Assembly (NCBI GenBank): GCA_007127255.1
Contig: SKZS01000135.1
Location: forward strand, 1-14,404
Length of the DNA: 14,404 nt
From: Syntrophomonadaceae bacterium
Lineage (GTDB): Bacteria; Bacillota; Dethiobacteria; DTU022
Direction of reading: 5' to 3'
Shown here piece by piece: positions 1 to 8,204 of the stretch (the stretch's first letter is position 1; each line of letters begins with the position of its first letter). The notes beneath the pieces are model-generated. The model did no database searches. It saw only the letters and a list, made by a program, of their open reading frames with translations, and was not told the origin of the DNA. The translations under genes were made by a program, and so were the position numbers.

Positions 1-2162
1 CCGCCTCTTTCCTTTTTCCCGGCCTGTTTAATCGACAAAGCAATCCGATTGCGCTCGCGATCGATAGAAAGAATTTTTACCTGCACTACCGATTCTATTT
101 GTAGAATCTCAAGGGGATGCTTGATGTAACGGTCTGATATTTCGGAAATATGGACAAGTCCGTCATGATGCACACCTATATCGATAAACGCTCCAAAATC
201 GACAATGTTCCGTACGATTCCCATCAACTCCATGCCTGGAGAAAGATCATCGATCTCGGTAACTGATTGCAGAAATACCGGCTTTGGCAAGTCTTCACGG
301 GGATCACGCCCGGGCTTGCGAAATTCTTCTAAAATGTCTATTAATGTTGGCTCCCCCGCCCCTAATCGTTCGGCCAGAGCCCTTGTTTGATCAGCTGTTA
401 GATCGGGCACGAATTCAGGTTGGCCAAGCTTCTCGGGAACAAGATTCAGCTCTTCCATGATTCTGTTCGCCAGGTCGTAAGACTCCGGATGCACAGCGCT
501 TCTTTCCAGGTAGTTGTCGCTTTCAGCGATACGCAGAAAACCGGCGCACTGTTTAAAAACTTTCGGCCCCAGACCGTCAATTTCAAGCAGCTGCCGGCGT
601 GAAACTATTGAACCCGCTTCATTGCGAAAATCTATTATTCGCCCCGCAACGGTTATATTAATACCCGCCACGTAGGCAAGTAATGCCGCCGAAGCGCTGT
701 TTAGATCAACACCAACATTATTGACGCACCCTTCCACTGTTCCCTGCAAAGTTGAATCCATTGCTTTAGCCGGCATATCGTGCTGATATTGACCGACACC
801 GATCGCTTTCGGGTCTATTTTAACCAGTTCAGCCAGGGGATCCTGCAGCCTGCGGGCTATAGATACTGCGCTCCGCTCGGCAACATCGAGAGACGGAAAC
901 TCCTTTTGTGCCGCTTTAGAGGCAGAATATACACTGGCCCCTGCTTCATTAACAATAGTATATTCGACATTCAGGCTATTATTTTTAATCAAATTTGCGA
1001 TAAACATTTCACTTTCCCGCGATGCAGTCCCATTACCAACAGCGATACAATCTACTTCATACTTTTCCAGTAGCTGCAGCACTTTTTCTTCAGCCCCTTT
1101 AAGGTCGTTCCGGGGAGCAGTGGGAAATACCGCTGCGGTATCAAGCAGTTCTCCCGTTTCAGAAACACAGGCTAATTTGCAACCCGTCCGAAACCCCGGA
1201 TCCCAGCCCAACACACGGTGGTTCCGAACAGGCGGGACAAGAAGTCTTTTTTTCAGGTTTTCTTTAAAAACCGCAAGCGCACCTTCTATCGCTTTTTCAA
1301 GCAAATCATGCCAAACTTCATTTTCAAGAGATGGATGAATTAAACGTTTGAAACTATCTGCAGCAGCATCGTTGATCGTCTTCTGACAGATTTCGTTCTG
1401 GCTGCTGTTAATATATTTTGCCGCGATAACTGGCAGAGCTTTTTCTTCAGGTAGAACCACTCTAAGATCCAGCGCTTTTTCCCTTACTGCCCTGTTAATA
1501 GCCAGCACCCGGTGGGCTTTTATCTTTGATAGTGGCTCACAGTAACCGTCATAATCATCGTAGGTGTTAACCTCTGCTTCTTTTTTCTTGATCACCTCCA
1601 CCTTGCCCTGGCGGTGATAAAGCCGGCGGAGACTTTTGCGCAGGGCTGCATCATCCGATATTATTTCAGCAATTATATCGGAGACTCCCCGCAGCACGGC
1701 AGCGCTTTCCGGCAGATCTTTATCGACATCGATATGCTGATCTGCCTCTGCTGTAAGATCTACCTGTCCTGCAAGCACAGCAAGAGCGAGCGGTTCCAAC
1801 CCCTTTTCCCTGGCTGCTGAAGCCCTTGTTCGCTTTTTTGGCCTGAAGGGGCGGTAGAGATCATCCAGCTCGGTAACGGTAGCCGCTTTTTCCACCTGTT
1901 TTTGCAGTTCAGGAGTTAGCGCTTCCCGGGCTTCGATCAAGCGCAGGACTTCTTCCCGCTTATGCTCCAGGTTGCGGTACTGGCCCAATTTATCATGAAG
2001 CAGTCGGACCTCCTCATCGCTCAAGCCGCCCGTCATCTCTTTCCGGTAGCGGGCAATAAAGGGGACAGTATTTCCTTCGTCCAACAAGTTTACGGTCTGG
2101 ACAATCTTTGTTTCGGGAATGTTTAACTCTTTAGCGAGACGTTTAAAGATCTTTTCCTGCAT
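1..2162 (-). CDS. tex: Tex family S1 RNA-binding protein, C-terminus cut by window edge
   Basis: My own translation is open from the ATG at 2162 for 720 codons to the left edge with no stop, so only the last residues are missing. The N-terminus carries the Tex signature EGNTVPFIARYRKE (about residues 31-44), followed by DLYRPFRPKKRTRAS. A YqgF/RNase H-like domain begins with GWDPGFRTG (Asp at about residue 321). A helix-hairpin-helix segment (IDGLGPKVF) lies near residue 525, and an S1 domain (GIVRNIVDFGAFIDVG) covers about 640-712. Tex proteins bind nucleic acid in the cytoplasm and affect transcription and gene expression; the biochemical role is poorly defined. The gene starts 38 bases after the pyrE stop with only a weak ribosome site (CAGGGA) and no visible terminator between, so it probably rides on the pyr transcript. 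Family length is usually 720-780 residues, so this is nearly complete. Confidence 0.95.
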   Translation of the reverse strand, partial: MQEKIFKRLAKELNIPETKIVQTVNLLDEGNTVPFIARYRKEMTGGLSDEEVRLLHDKLGQYRNLEHKREEVLRLIEAREALTPELQKQVEKAATVTELDDLYRPFRPKKRTRASAAREKGLEPLALAVLAGQVDLTAEADQHIDVDKDLPESAAVLRGVSDIIAEIISDDAALRKSLRRLYHRQGKVEVIKKKEAEVNTYDDYDGYCEPLSKIKAHRVLAINRAVREKALDLRVVLPEEKALPVIAAKYINSSQNEICQKTINDAAADSFKRLIHPSLENEVWHDLLEKAIEGALAVFKENLKKRLLVPPVRNHRVLGWDPGFRTGCKLACVSETGELLDTAAVFPTAPRNDLKGAEEKVLQLLEKYEVDCIAVGNGTASRESEMFIANLIKNNSLNVEYTIVNEAGASVYSASKAAQKEFPSLDVAERSAVSIARRLQDPLAELVKIDPKAIGVGQYQHDMPAKAMDSTLQGTVEGCVNNVGVDLNSASAALLAYVAGINITVAGRIIDFRNEAGSIVSRRQLLEIDGLGPKVFKQCAGFLRIAESDNYLERSAVHPESYDLANRIMEELNLVPEKLGQPEFVPDLTADQTRALAERLGAGEPTLIDILEEFRKPGRDPREDLPKPVFLQSVTEIDDLSPGMELMGIVRNIVDFGAFIDIGVHHDGLVHISEISDRYIKHPLEILQIESVVQVKILSIDRERNRIALSIKQAGKKERG

Positions 2163-2200
2163 AGTTTTTTAGAATCCCTGCTTTCTGCAAAAAAGTATTA

Positions 2201-2764
2201 TTATCCTTTCGGTTTTTGCAGGGAAACTCCTTCCCGGCAGAGAGGGCAATCTTCTGGTGGGTATGATTCTATTTCCATCGATAGCAGAGCTGTAAACGGC
2301 ACCCCCAGATCAACTTTGCCGCCTGTCCGATCAATCATAATCGAAACACCAGCTGTTTCCGCCCCATGTAATTTCAGCAAATCTAAAACTTTCTTAACCG
2401 AGCCGCCGGTGGAAACGGCATCTTCAACAACCAGGACCTTTTCTCCCGGCTTTACCCAAAATCCGCGCCTGAGGATCATTGTTTCACCGGCAGGTTCGGC
2501 AAAGACAGCCCGGGCTCCGAGAACCCTGGCTGTCTCATAAGAAAGGATAACCCCACCCATAGCCGGACCAATTACGGTTTGGATCCCTTTGCCCCGGTAA
2601 GGCCGGGCTATTTCAAGACAGATTTTTTCCGCATACCCCGGATACTGCAGCAGCTGCGAGCATTGCAGAAACCGGGAGCTGTGCCGGCCGGAAGTCAGCA
2701 GGTAATGTCCTTCCATAATCACCCCGGTGTTCTTAAGCATTTCTATAATTTCAGCTTCCTTCAT
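2201..2764 (-). CDS. pyrE: Orotate phosphoribosyltransferase
   Basis: Converts orotate and PRPP to orotidine 5'-monophosphate, the fifth step of UMP synthesis, in the cytoplasm. The 187-residue protein has the PRPP-binding motif VLVVEDAVSTGGS (residues 110-122) and the N-terminal substrate region LLTSGRHSSRF (22-32). The C-terminus has a CPLC pair (Cys173, Cys176) after ESYPPED; I associate this with the shorter Thermus-type PyrE family rather than the enterobacterial one, and it could hold a metal. The ATG overlaps the pyrF stop (ATGA, 2761-2764), which indicates translational coupling. A GGAG sits 7 bases upstream of the ATG. No lesion is seen. The assignment is secure from motifs plus position in the operon. 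Confidence 0.95.
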   Translation of the reverse strand: MKEAEIIEMLKNTGVIMEGHYLLTSGRHSSRFLQCSQLLQYPGYAEKICLEIARPYRGKGIQTVIGPAMGGVILSYETARVLGARAVFAEPAGETMILRRGFWVKPGEKVLVVEDAVSTGGSVKKVLDLLKLHGAETAGVSIMIDRTGGKVDLGVPFTALLSMEIESYPPEDCPLCREGVSLQKPKG

Positions 2765-3465
2765 GTCACTTCTCCCATTTCAGCAAGTATTTTACGGGCC
2801 GCCCCCAGCGGGTCATCAGCCCCGGTTATCGGCCTGCCAACAACCAGGTAGTCTCCCCCGGCCTTGATTGCCCCGGCAGGGTCAGCCACCCGGGCCTGGT
2901 CGCTCTTATTCTCACCCCGGGGCCTTATTCCGGGAGTTATTGTCAGAAACTGAGAAGATACTGTTTTTTTTACGGCAGCGATCTCCAGCGGTGAACAGAT
3001 CACTCCATCGAGACCGCAATCCGCAGCAAGCTTTGACAGAATGGAAACCTGATCAGTAATCTTTAAGGGGTTTCCCGTTTCAGCCAGCAAGTCATTGTTC
3101 ATACTGGTTAATATAGTAACTGCACAAAGCAGAGGTTTATTGACCGAGGCGTCTATTGCTTCCCTTGCAGCCAGCATCATGTCCCGTCCCCCGGAGGCAT
3201 GAATATTAAGCATCCATACCCCCAACTCTGCCGCGCCTTTGACTGCAGCAGCGACGGTATTTGGAATATCGTAAAATTTTAAATCGAGGAAAAGATTATG
3301 GCGGGAAGCCAGTTTTGCCACCATAGCCGGCCCACCGGCCATAAATAGCTCCAAGCCGACCTTAAAAGAAACACCAAGGGGAGAAAGTTTTTCAACAAGT
3401 TCATCTGCCCGGACAGGTTCCGCTAAATCTAAAGCAACAATTAGCCTCTTACTAACATGCCCCAT
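2761..3465 (-). CDS. pyrF: Orotidine 5'-phosphate decarboxylase
   Basis: Decarboxylates OMP to UMP, the last step of the pathway. The catalytic motif DLKFYDIPNT supplies the Asp-Lys-Asp charged network (about residues 60-69), and the phosphate-binding end VVGRPIT is near residue 210. A longer reading begins at 3522, but the ATG at 3465 (MGHVSKRLIVALDL) is preferred: it has a strong AGGGAGGA 7 bases upstream and gives 234 residues, normal for this family. The chosen start lies inside the end of pyrD (14-base overlap) and the stop overlaps the pyrE start by 4 bases. The frame is intact and the family member is clear. Confidence 0.95.
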   Translation of the reverse strand: MGHVSKRLIVALDLAEPVRADELVEKLSPLGVSFKVGLELFMAGGPAMVAKLASRHNLFLDLKFYDIPNTVAAAVKGAAELGVWMLNIHASGGRDMMLAAREAIDASVNKPLLCAVTILTSMNNDLLAETGNPLKITDQVSILSKLAADCGLDGVICSPLEIAAVKKTVSSQFLTITPGIRPRGENKSDQARVADPAGAIKAGGDYLVVGRPITGADDPLGAARKILAEMGEVT

Positions 3466-4393
3466 TGATAATTCCTCCCTTTCGGGCTGCACCTTCCAAT
3501 TTTCCGAGAGCCTTAATTTCATGCTTCACCAGGTAATTTTCCAGGCCTTCTTTTACCTGTGATATAACTTCGGGCTCATAAAAGAAGCCTGTTCCGACGG
3601 CCACGGCCCTGGCCCCGGCCATGATAAACTGGAGAGCGTCTTCAGCAGTGGTAATACCGCCCATACCAAGCAGGGGAATCTTTACCGCTTCTGCTGCCTG
3701 CCAGACCATTTTCAGGGCAACAGGCAGCACCGCAGGACCAGACAATCCTCCGAAGATATTCCCAAGCAGCGGTTTCCTGGTTTCTATATCGATCAACATT
3801 CCCGACAGCGTATTAATCAGGGAGAGACCATCTGCACCTGCTGCTTCGGCAGCGCGGGCAATTATTGTTATATCGGTAACATTGGGAGACAACTTAACCA
3901 AAAGGGGCAGATTTGTCTGTCTGCGCACTGCGCCGACCACCTTGTAAGTTTCAGCAGGATCGGTGCCGAAGGCGATCCCCCCCGCCTTCAAATTTGGGCA
4001 TGAAATATTAACCTCCAGCCCGTCTATTCCCTCCAGCCCGCTCAGTCCTGCCGCCACGGCAGCATATTCATCAATATCACAACCGACAATGTTAACTATC
4101 AGACGCGGTTCCGCCCTGGCCAGCAGGGGTAGATCTTCTTTCACAAAATGATCCAGGCCGGGATTCTGCAAACCGATCGCATTTAAAAGCCCGGAGGCTG
4201 TCTCCGCCAGGCGCGGTGGTGGGTTCCCGGGCCAGGGCTTTAAAGAAATCCCTTTTACTATAATACCACCCAGGGCAGAACAATCTATCCGCTCCAGGTA
4301 CTCATGTCCGTAACCAAAAGGACCGGATGCAGCCAGCAGAGGAGAAGCGAGTTCAATACCCCCGAGATTTACACTTAAACCAGGATTAATCAT
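3452..4393 (-). CDS. pyrD: Dihydroorotate dehydrogenase class 1B, catalytic subunit
   Basis: Oxidises dihydroorotate to orotate with FMN; in class 1B enzymes the electrons pass through PyrK to NAD+. The catalytic cysteine is in EVNISCPN (Cys132), the class 1B base, with the FMN-binding stretches FGGLSGPAVLP (about 214-224) and GMGGITTAEDA (243-253). A longer in-frame reading extends to 4495, but its extra residues are an out-of-frame copy of pyrK. The ATG at 4393 (MINPGLSVNLGGIEL) matches the family N-terminus and gives 313 residues. The gene overlaps the end of pyrK by 8 bases and pyrF by 14. GGAGGAGG inside the pyrK end is its ribosome site. Confidence 0.96.
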   Translation of the reverse strand: MINPGLSVNLGGIELASPLLAASGPFGYGHEYLERIDCSALGGIIVKGISLKPWPGNPPPRLAETASGLLNAIGLQNPGLDHFVKEDLPLLARAEPRLIVNIVGCDIDEYAAVAAGLSGLEGIDGLEVNISCPNLKAGGIAFGTDPAETYKVVGAVRRQTNLPLLVKLSPNVTDITIIARAAEAAGADGLSLINTLSGMLIDIETRKPLLGNIFGGLSGPAVLPVALKMVWQAAEAVKIPLLGMGGITTAEDALQFIMAGARAVAVGTGFFYEPEVISQVKEGLENYLVKHEIKALGKLEGAARKGGIINGAC

Positions 4394-5126
4394 TATTAAA
4401 AACCTCCTCCGCCGAAAATACCGGCCCCTCACGGCAGACCCGGCTGTAACCCTTTGGCGTTTGCACAGCGCAGCCGAGACAGGCCCCGATACCACAGGCC
4501 ATTTTTTCTTCCACTGAAAACCAGGCCGGCGTACCGCTATGAAGGCAAAGAGTTTTCACTGCCCGAAGCATCGGCCCGGGACCGCAGGCAAACAGGGCCG
4601 GGGGTCCGGGCAGCAGACCTAAAAGCAAATCGGCAGCGGTGCCTCTTTCCCCCCTGGTGCCATCTTCTGTAACTTCAATTACTTCCAGGTTCGGCAGATC
4701 AAGTACACCAGGCGGACAGATAAGTTGCGATGCCGTTCGGGCTCCATAAATGAGGGTGCGCGGTTTTTCGATCGAAGCTGCAAGAAAAGCCAGCGGCGCC
4801 AACCCGATCCCCCCGGCAACCAGCAGCGATCCTTCCGGCAAAGCAGGAAATCCGCTTCCCAGGGGGCCGGAAATCTTCCATAAAGAACCTACCTCTGCAG
4901 ATGCCATAAGTTCAGTTCCCTGACCCTTAACTGCAAAGAGAAGCGATACTTCTTCTTTATCCCGGTTTCTGGTAAATATACTGAAAGGACGGGGAAGCAG
5001 ATGCCTGTAGCCGGAATTCATATATACCATTACAAACTGACCCGGATATGCAGTTCCGGCTATATGAGGTGCTTTAAAGGACAGCCGGCAGTAACCGGGG
5101 GCAATTGCCTGTTTTTCAGTCACCAT
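4386..5126 (-). CDS. pyrK: Dihydroorotate dehydrogenase electron transfer subunit (FAD, 2Fe-2S)
   Basis: Carries electrons from PyrD FMN through a 2Fe-2S cluster and FAD to NAD+. Visible parts are the FAD-binding RPFSI (residues 46-50), the nucleotide-binding VAGGIGLAP (103-111), and a C-terminal cysteine set C211-x4-C216-x2-C219-x11-C231 for the iron-sulfur cluster. The start is uncertain. The ATG at 5126 has AAGG just upstream and gives 246 residues; a GTG at 5177 would add 17 residues and overlap pyrC. The homologous N-terminal strand usually has a few residues before the APG, so the upstream start is possible. Presence of this subunit next to PyrD confirms the NAD-linked class 1B enzyme. 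Confidence 0.93.
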   Translation of the reverse strand: MVTEKQAIAPGYCRLSFKAPHIAGTAYPGQFVMVYMNSGYRHLLPRPFSIFTRNRDKEEVSLLFAVKGQGTELMASAEVGSLWKISGPLGSGFPALPEGSLLVAGGIGLAPLAFLAASIEKPRTLIYGARTASQLICPPGVLDLPNLEVIEVTEDGTRGERGTAADLLLGLLPGPPALFACGPGPMLRAVKTLCLHSGTPAWFSVEEKMACGIGACLGCAVQTPKGYSRVCREGPVFSAEEVFNND

Positions 5127-5157
5127 ACAGCCTTCAGGCCTGCCCTGAAACTTCTCT

Positions 5158-6465
5158 CTACTGGTCAGTGATGACACCCTCTCTCATTACTACCTTTCCG
5201 CCAACTATCGTAAAGACAGCAGCTCCATTTAACTGGCGGCCGGCAAAGGGAGTATTTCGCGATTTTGAATGCCACGTCTCGGGATTGATAATAAAACTTC
5301 GGTCAGGATCAACAATGGTTATATCCGCTGCGCCTCCCTCCTGCAGGGTGCCTCCCTCCAGGCCGAGAATCCGTGCCGGAGCAGTACTCATTTTATCGAC
5401 CAAAATTGGCAGGGTTAAATCTTTAATTCTTCCTGAGGAATATTCATCAAGCATTAATGGCAGGGTCGTCTCCAGCCCGGCTATTCCAAAGGGAGCAAAA
5501 TCGAACTCGACATCTTTATCATCGCTGTGATGGGGAGCATGGTCTGAAGCAATAACATCGATTGTGCCATCGAGCAGCCCTGCCCAGAGAGCCTGTCGGT
5601 CGCTCTCAGCTCGCAGGGGTGGATTGACCTTGGTATTGGTATTATAGCCTGAATTCTTGACAGCTCGATCTGTCAAGATCAGGTGATGAGGAGTGACCTC
5701 GGCAGTAACTTTTAACCCTTCAGCCTTGGCCCTGCGTATAAGTTCTACAGAACCTGCAGTGGAAACATGGGCAATATGCAGCCGCCCCCCGCTGGTTTCA
5801 AGCAGCATTAAATCGCGGGCCAGCATCGCCTCTTCGGCAGCCGACGGTATGCCGCGTAAACCGAGCACGGAAGATACCGAACCTTCATGCATAGTACCCT
5901 TTGCCGCAAGATACGGGTCTTCTTCGTGGGCAATTATGAGAGCACCGAGTCCGGCGGCATACTGCAGGGCATTGCGCATGATCATCCCGTTAAACACAGG
6001 TTTACCATCATCAGAAAAAGCGACAGCTCCTGCGCTTTTCATACGACCCAACTCCGCCAGTTCTTTCCCTTCCAGCCCCTTGGTCAAAGCGCCTAGCGGG
6101 TAAATGCGGACGGCGGCGCTACCTGCCCGCTCTCTAATATAGCAAATCGTTGTCGGGTCATCACCAACCGGATCAGTATTGGCCATGGTTGCAACAGCGG
6201 TAAAACCTCCGGCAGCCGCCGCCCGGCTGCCTGTTATAATATCTTCTTTATATTCATAACCCGGGTCACGCAGATGAACATGCATGTCTATTAATCCCGG
6301 CATTACAACCAGGTTCTGGGCATCAATTGTTTCCGACCCGGAAGGAGCCTTTAACCCATTTTTCATCCCTTCTATCACGCCATCCTTTATCAACAGGTCT
6401 GCCCGGCCGTCAAAATTGCGGGAAGGATCGATTAACCTTCCTCCTTTAATTAATATAGTTTTCAT
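5158..6465 (-). CDS. pyrC: Dihydroorotase, class I
   Basis: Cyclises N-carbamoyl-aspartate to dihydroorotate, the third pathway step. The 435-residue amidohydrolase shows the metal-binding HVHLRDPG (His62, His64), FSDDG (Asp152), the metal histidines in IIAHEED (His180) and IAHVST (His233), and the catalytic Asp308 in ASDHAPH. Length and motif order match the class I PyrC of Bacillota. The ATG overlaps the pyrB stop (ATGA, 6462-6465), with GGAGGGG upstream inside pyrB. After its stop only 31 bases separate it from pyrK; in Bacillus the two carbamoyl phosphate synthetase genes occupy this position and here they are missing. Confidence 0.96.
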   Translation of the reverse strand: MKTILIKGGRLIDPSRNFDGRADLLIKDGVIEGMKNGLKAPSGSETIDAQNLVVMPGLIDMHVHLRDPGYEYKEDIITGSRAAAAGGFTAVATMANTDPVGDDPTTICYIRERAGSAAVRIYPLGALTKGLEGKELAELGRMKSAGAVAFSDDGKPVFNGMIMRNALQYAAGLGALIIAHEEDPYLAAKGTMHEGSVSSVLGLRGIPSAAEEAMLARDLMLLETSGGRLHIAHVSTAGSVELIRRAKAEGLKVTAEVTPHHLILTDRAVKNSGYNTNTKVNPPLRAESDRQALWAGLLDGTIDVIASDHAPHHSDDKDVEFDFAPFGIAGLETTLPLMLDEYSSGRIKDLTLPILVDKMSTAPARILGLEGGTLQEGGAADITIVDPDRSFIINPETWHSKSRNTPFAGRQLNGAAVFTIVGGKVVMREGVITDQ

Positions 6466-7394
6466 TCTTCTTTTACCCCTCCCATTAAAAGGTAGAGAAG
6501 CGCCATGCGGACTGCAACACCACCGGTAACCTGTTCAAGTACAACAGAACGGGGACTGTCTGCTAACTCTGAACTTATTTCAACACCCCGGTTTATAGGG
6601 CCGGGGTGCATTATTAACAGGTCATCTTTGGCCTTAACCACACTCCGGGAGGTCAAGCCGTATATTTCTGCATATTCCCGTAGTGTGGGGAAAAGACCTC
6701 CTTCCTGGCGTTCCTTTTGCAGCCGCAGGGCCATAACAACATCAGCCTCTTCTACCGCTTCCTCCAGATCAGGGCAGTATTTTACGCCGAATGCTTCCAA
6801 ATCCGGCGGCATGAGAGTTGGCGGACCTGAGACCACAACTTCTGCTCCCATTTTCTGCAGACCCCACATATTGGAACGCGCCACCCTGCTGTGTCGAATA
6901 TCCCCGACTATGACAACTTTTAACTCCTCCAGCCTGCCTTTCTTATCAAGAATCGTAAACATGTCCAGCAGCCCCTGTGTGGGATGTTCATGCATACCAT
7001 CACCGGCATTAATAACCGAAGCCTCAACATTGCGGGCCAGGTAATTTGCAGAACCCGATACAGGATGCCTCATTATTACGCATTCTATTCCCATTACTTC
7101 TACGTTACGAACAGTATCTTTTAAAGTTTCGCCTTTAACCAGACTGGAAGAAGTTCCGGCCACACTTACTGAATCAGCACTCATATATTTTTGGGCTAAT
7201 TCAAAACTGGCCTTGGTCCGCGTGCTCGGTTCATAAAAAAGATTCAAAACTGTACGCCCGCGCAAAGTAGGCACTTTTTTTATTTTTCGCTGTATAATTT
7301 CTCGCATTGAGCGGGCAGTCTCTAAAATGAGCGTAATCTCTTCGGCAGACATCTCTTCTAAGCCAAGAATGTCTTTGCGCCTTAAAGTTTGCAC
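6462..7394 (-). CDS. pyrB: Aspartate carbamoyltransferase catalytic chain
   Basis: Joins carbamoyl phosphate and aspartate to make N-carbamoyl-aspartate. The carbamoyl phosphate motif STRTKASFE (57-65), the KGE loop (88-90), HPTQ (137-140), GDIRHSRVARS (164-174) and HPGPINRGVEI (263-273) are all intact in 310 residues. Translation starts at a GTG (7394) preceded by AGGAGG about 10 bases upstream. No pyrI regulatory-chain gene is present beside it, so regulation is likely at the RNA level through PyrR, as in Bacillus. It follows pyrR by 30 bases and overlaps pyrC by 4. Confidence 0.96.
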   Translation of the reverse strand: MQTLRRKDILGLEEMSAEEITLILETARSMREIIQRKIKKVPTLRGRTVLNLFYEPSTRTKASFELAQKYMSADSVSVAGTSSSLVKGETLKDTVRNVEVMGIECVIMRHPVSGSANYLARNVEASVINAGDGMHEHPTQGLLDMFTILDKKGRLEELKVVIVGDIRHSRVARSNMWGLQKMGAEVVVSGPPTLMPPDLEAFGVKYCPDLEEAVEEADVVMALRLQKERQEGGLFPTLREYAEIYGLTSRSVVKAKDDLLIMHPGPINRGVEISSELADSPRSVVLEQVTGGVAVRMALLYLLMGGVKEE

Positions 7395-7424
7395 CTATAT
7401 TCTTCCTCCTTTACTGCCAGTTTT

Positions 7425-7976
7425 TTAATCTTTTGTTTGCTCCAGGATATCGACCTGGTCGGACCCGTCGATCTCTTTTAATTTAACTTCAACCCTTTCA
7501 CTACGGGATGTGGGAACATTTTTCCCGACATAGTCGGCCCGAATTGGCAATTCGCGGTGCCCCCGATCAGTTAATACAGCCAGCTGGATCGTAGCCGGGC
7601 GGCCGAGGTCAATCAAAGCATCCATTGCTGCTCGAATTGTGCGGCCTGTATAAAGCACATCATCGACCAAAATGACATGCTTTTTATCAAGCTCAAAGGG
7701 AACATCAGTAATATGTACTTCGGGTTGTTCCTGTCTTTCGGTCAGATCATCACGATACAGGGTAATGTCGAGAATACCGAGGGGAATAGCGGAGCCTTCA
7801 ATTTCATTAAGGTATTCCTGCAGGCGTTTGGCCAGGGGAACACCGCGCGAACGAATTCCGACTAATACAACATCATCTATCTTCTTATTGTGCTCAATTA
7901 TTTCATGGGCTATACGGCGAAGGGCTTGCATGATACCTTTTTCATCCATGACAGTCGCTTTGTGGGTAAGCGCCAT
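7425..7976 (-). CDS. pyrR: PyrR, pyrimidine operon attenuation protein / uracil phosphoribosyltransferase
   Basis: PyrR binds UMP/UTP and then the leader RNA of the pyr operon to promote termination; the family also has uracil phosphoribosyltransferase activity. The 183-residue protein has the PRPP motif VILVDDVLYTGRT (101-113) and the family segments VLVGIRSRGVPLA (37-49) and LDITLYRDDL (69-78). An in-frame upstream ATG at 8030 exists but is inside the leader, next to the attenuator. The ATG at 7976 is correct, because AAGGAGGTGA lies 4 bases upstream and the length matches the 181-residue Bacillus protein. It is the first gene of the operon it controls. Confidence 0.97.
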   Translation of the reverse strand: MALTHKATVMDEKGIMQALRRIAHEIIEHNKKIDDVVLVGIRSRGVPLAKRLQEYLNEIEGSAIPLGILDITLYRDDLTERQEQPEVHITDVPFELDKKHVILVDDVLYTGRTIRAAMDALIDLGRPATIQLAVLTDRGHRELPIRADYVGKNVPTSRSERVEVKLKEIDGSDQVDILEQTKD

Positions 7977-7980
7977 CTTT

Positions 7981-7990
7981 TCACCTCCTT
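7981..7990 (-). promoter_or_regulatory. Ribosome binding site of pyrR
   Basis: AAGGAGGTGA is a near-perfect anti-16S match, ending 4 bases before the ATG at 7976. It decides the pyrR start against the in-frame ATG further upstream. Confidence 0.85.
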
Positions 7991-8031
7991 CCATATCCTG
8001 CCTGGCGGAAGGCGGTAGGGTGCCGGGCATA

Positions 8032-8066
8032 CAAAAACACCGCCATGCGTTGGAAGCGGGCGGTGT
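8032..8066 (-). terminator. pyr operon attenuator terminator
   Basis: In the transcript, ACACCGCC (8066-8059) pairs with GGCGGTGT (8044-8037) across a 14-base loop, and a run of U follows directly (8037-8033). It lies in the leader before pyrR, so it is an attenuator, not an end-of-gene terminator. Its 5' arm can instead pair upstream: CGCCC (8062-8058) with GGGCG (8089-8085), giving the antiterminator. Confidence 0.88.
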
Positions 8067-8085
8067 ACAATATACTTCTGCCGTC

Positions 8086-8124
8086 GCCCCCTTGCCAGCC
8101 TCACAGGACTATCTTAAAGGGTGC
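8086..8124 (-). ncRNA. PyrR-binding leader element (anti-antiterminator)
   Basis: The transcript contains AGUCCUGUGAGGCU (8110-8097), which fits the PyrR-binding loop consensus ARUCCNGNGAGGYU. It is enclosed by a stem GCACCCUU (8124-8117) with AAGGGGGC (8093-8086), with one mismatch. When PyrR with UMP stabilises this hairpin, the GGGCG at 8089-8085 is held away from the terminator arm and transcription stops. When PyrR is absent, the antiterminator forms. This is the well-known Bacillota mechanism; the assignment here is from sequence alone. Confidence 0.88.
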
Positions 8125-8137
8125 CTGACTTGAAGCA

Positions 8138-8166
8138 AGTTTAGCACTAATATGACGGGATGTCAA
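8138..8166 (-). promoter_or_regulatory. Sigma-A-type promoter of the pyr operon
   Basis: A perfect -35 TTGACA (8166-8161) is followed by 17 bases and TAAACT (8143-8138; 4 of 6 match to the -10 consensus). The predicted start near 8131 falls just before the PyrR-binding hairpin, as needed for attenuation. It lies 38 bases after the glycosyltransferase stop; no separate terminator is evident between them. Confidence 0.75.
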
Positions 8167-8204
8167 TAAAATTTTTTGCTGGCAAGTAAATGGGAAACAT
8201 CTTT

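Noticed and set aside
7977..8030. Longer PyrR start at 8030
   Set aside because: It begins next to the attenuator terminator, and its extra residues are not PyrR-like. The strong ribosome site points to 7976.
8171..8190. TTGCCAGCAA followed by A/T run as terminator of the glycosyltransferase gene
   Set aside because: The stem would have a two-base loop, too small to form, and the following run is mostly A in the transcript.
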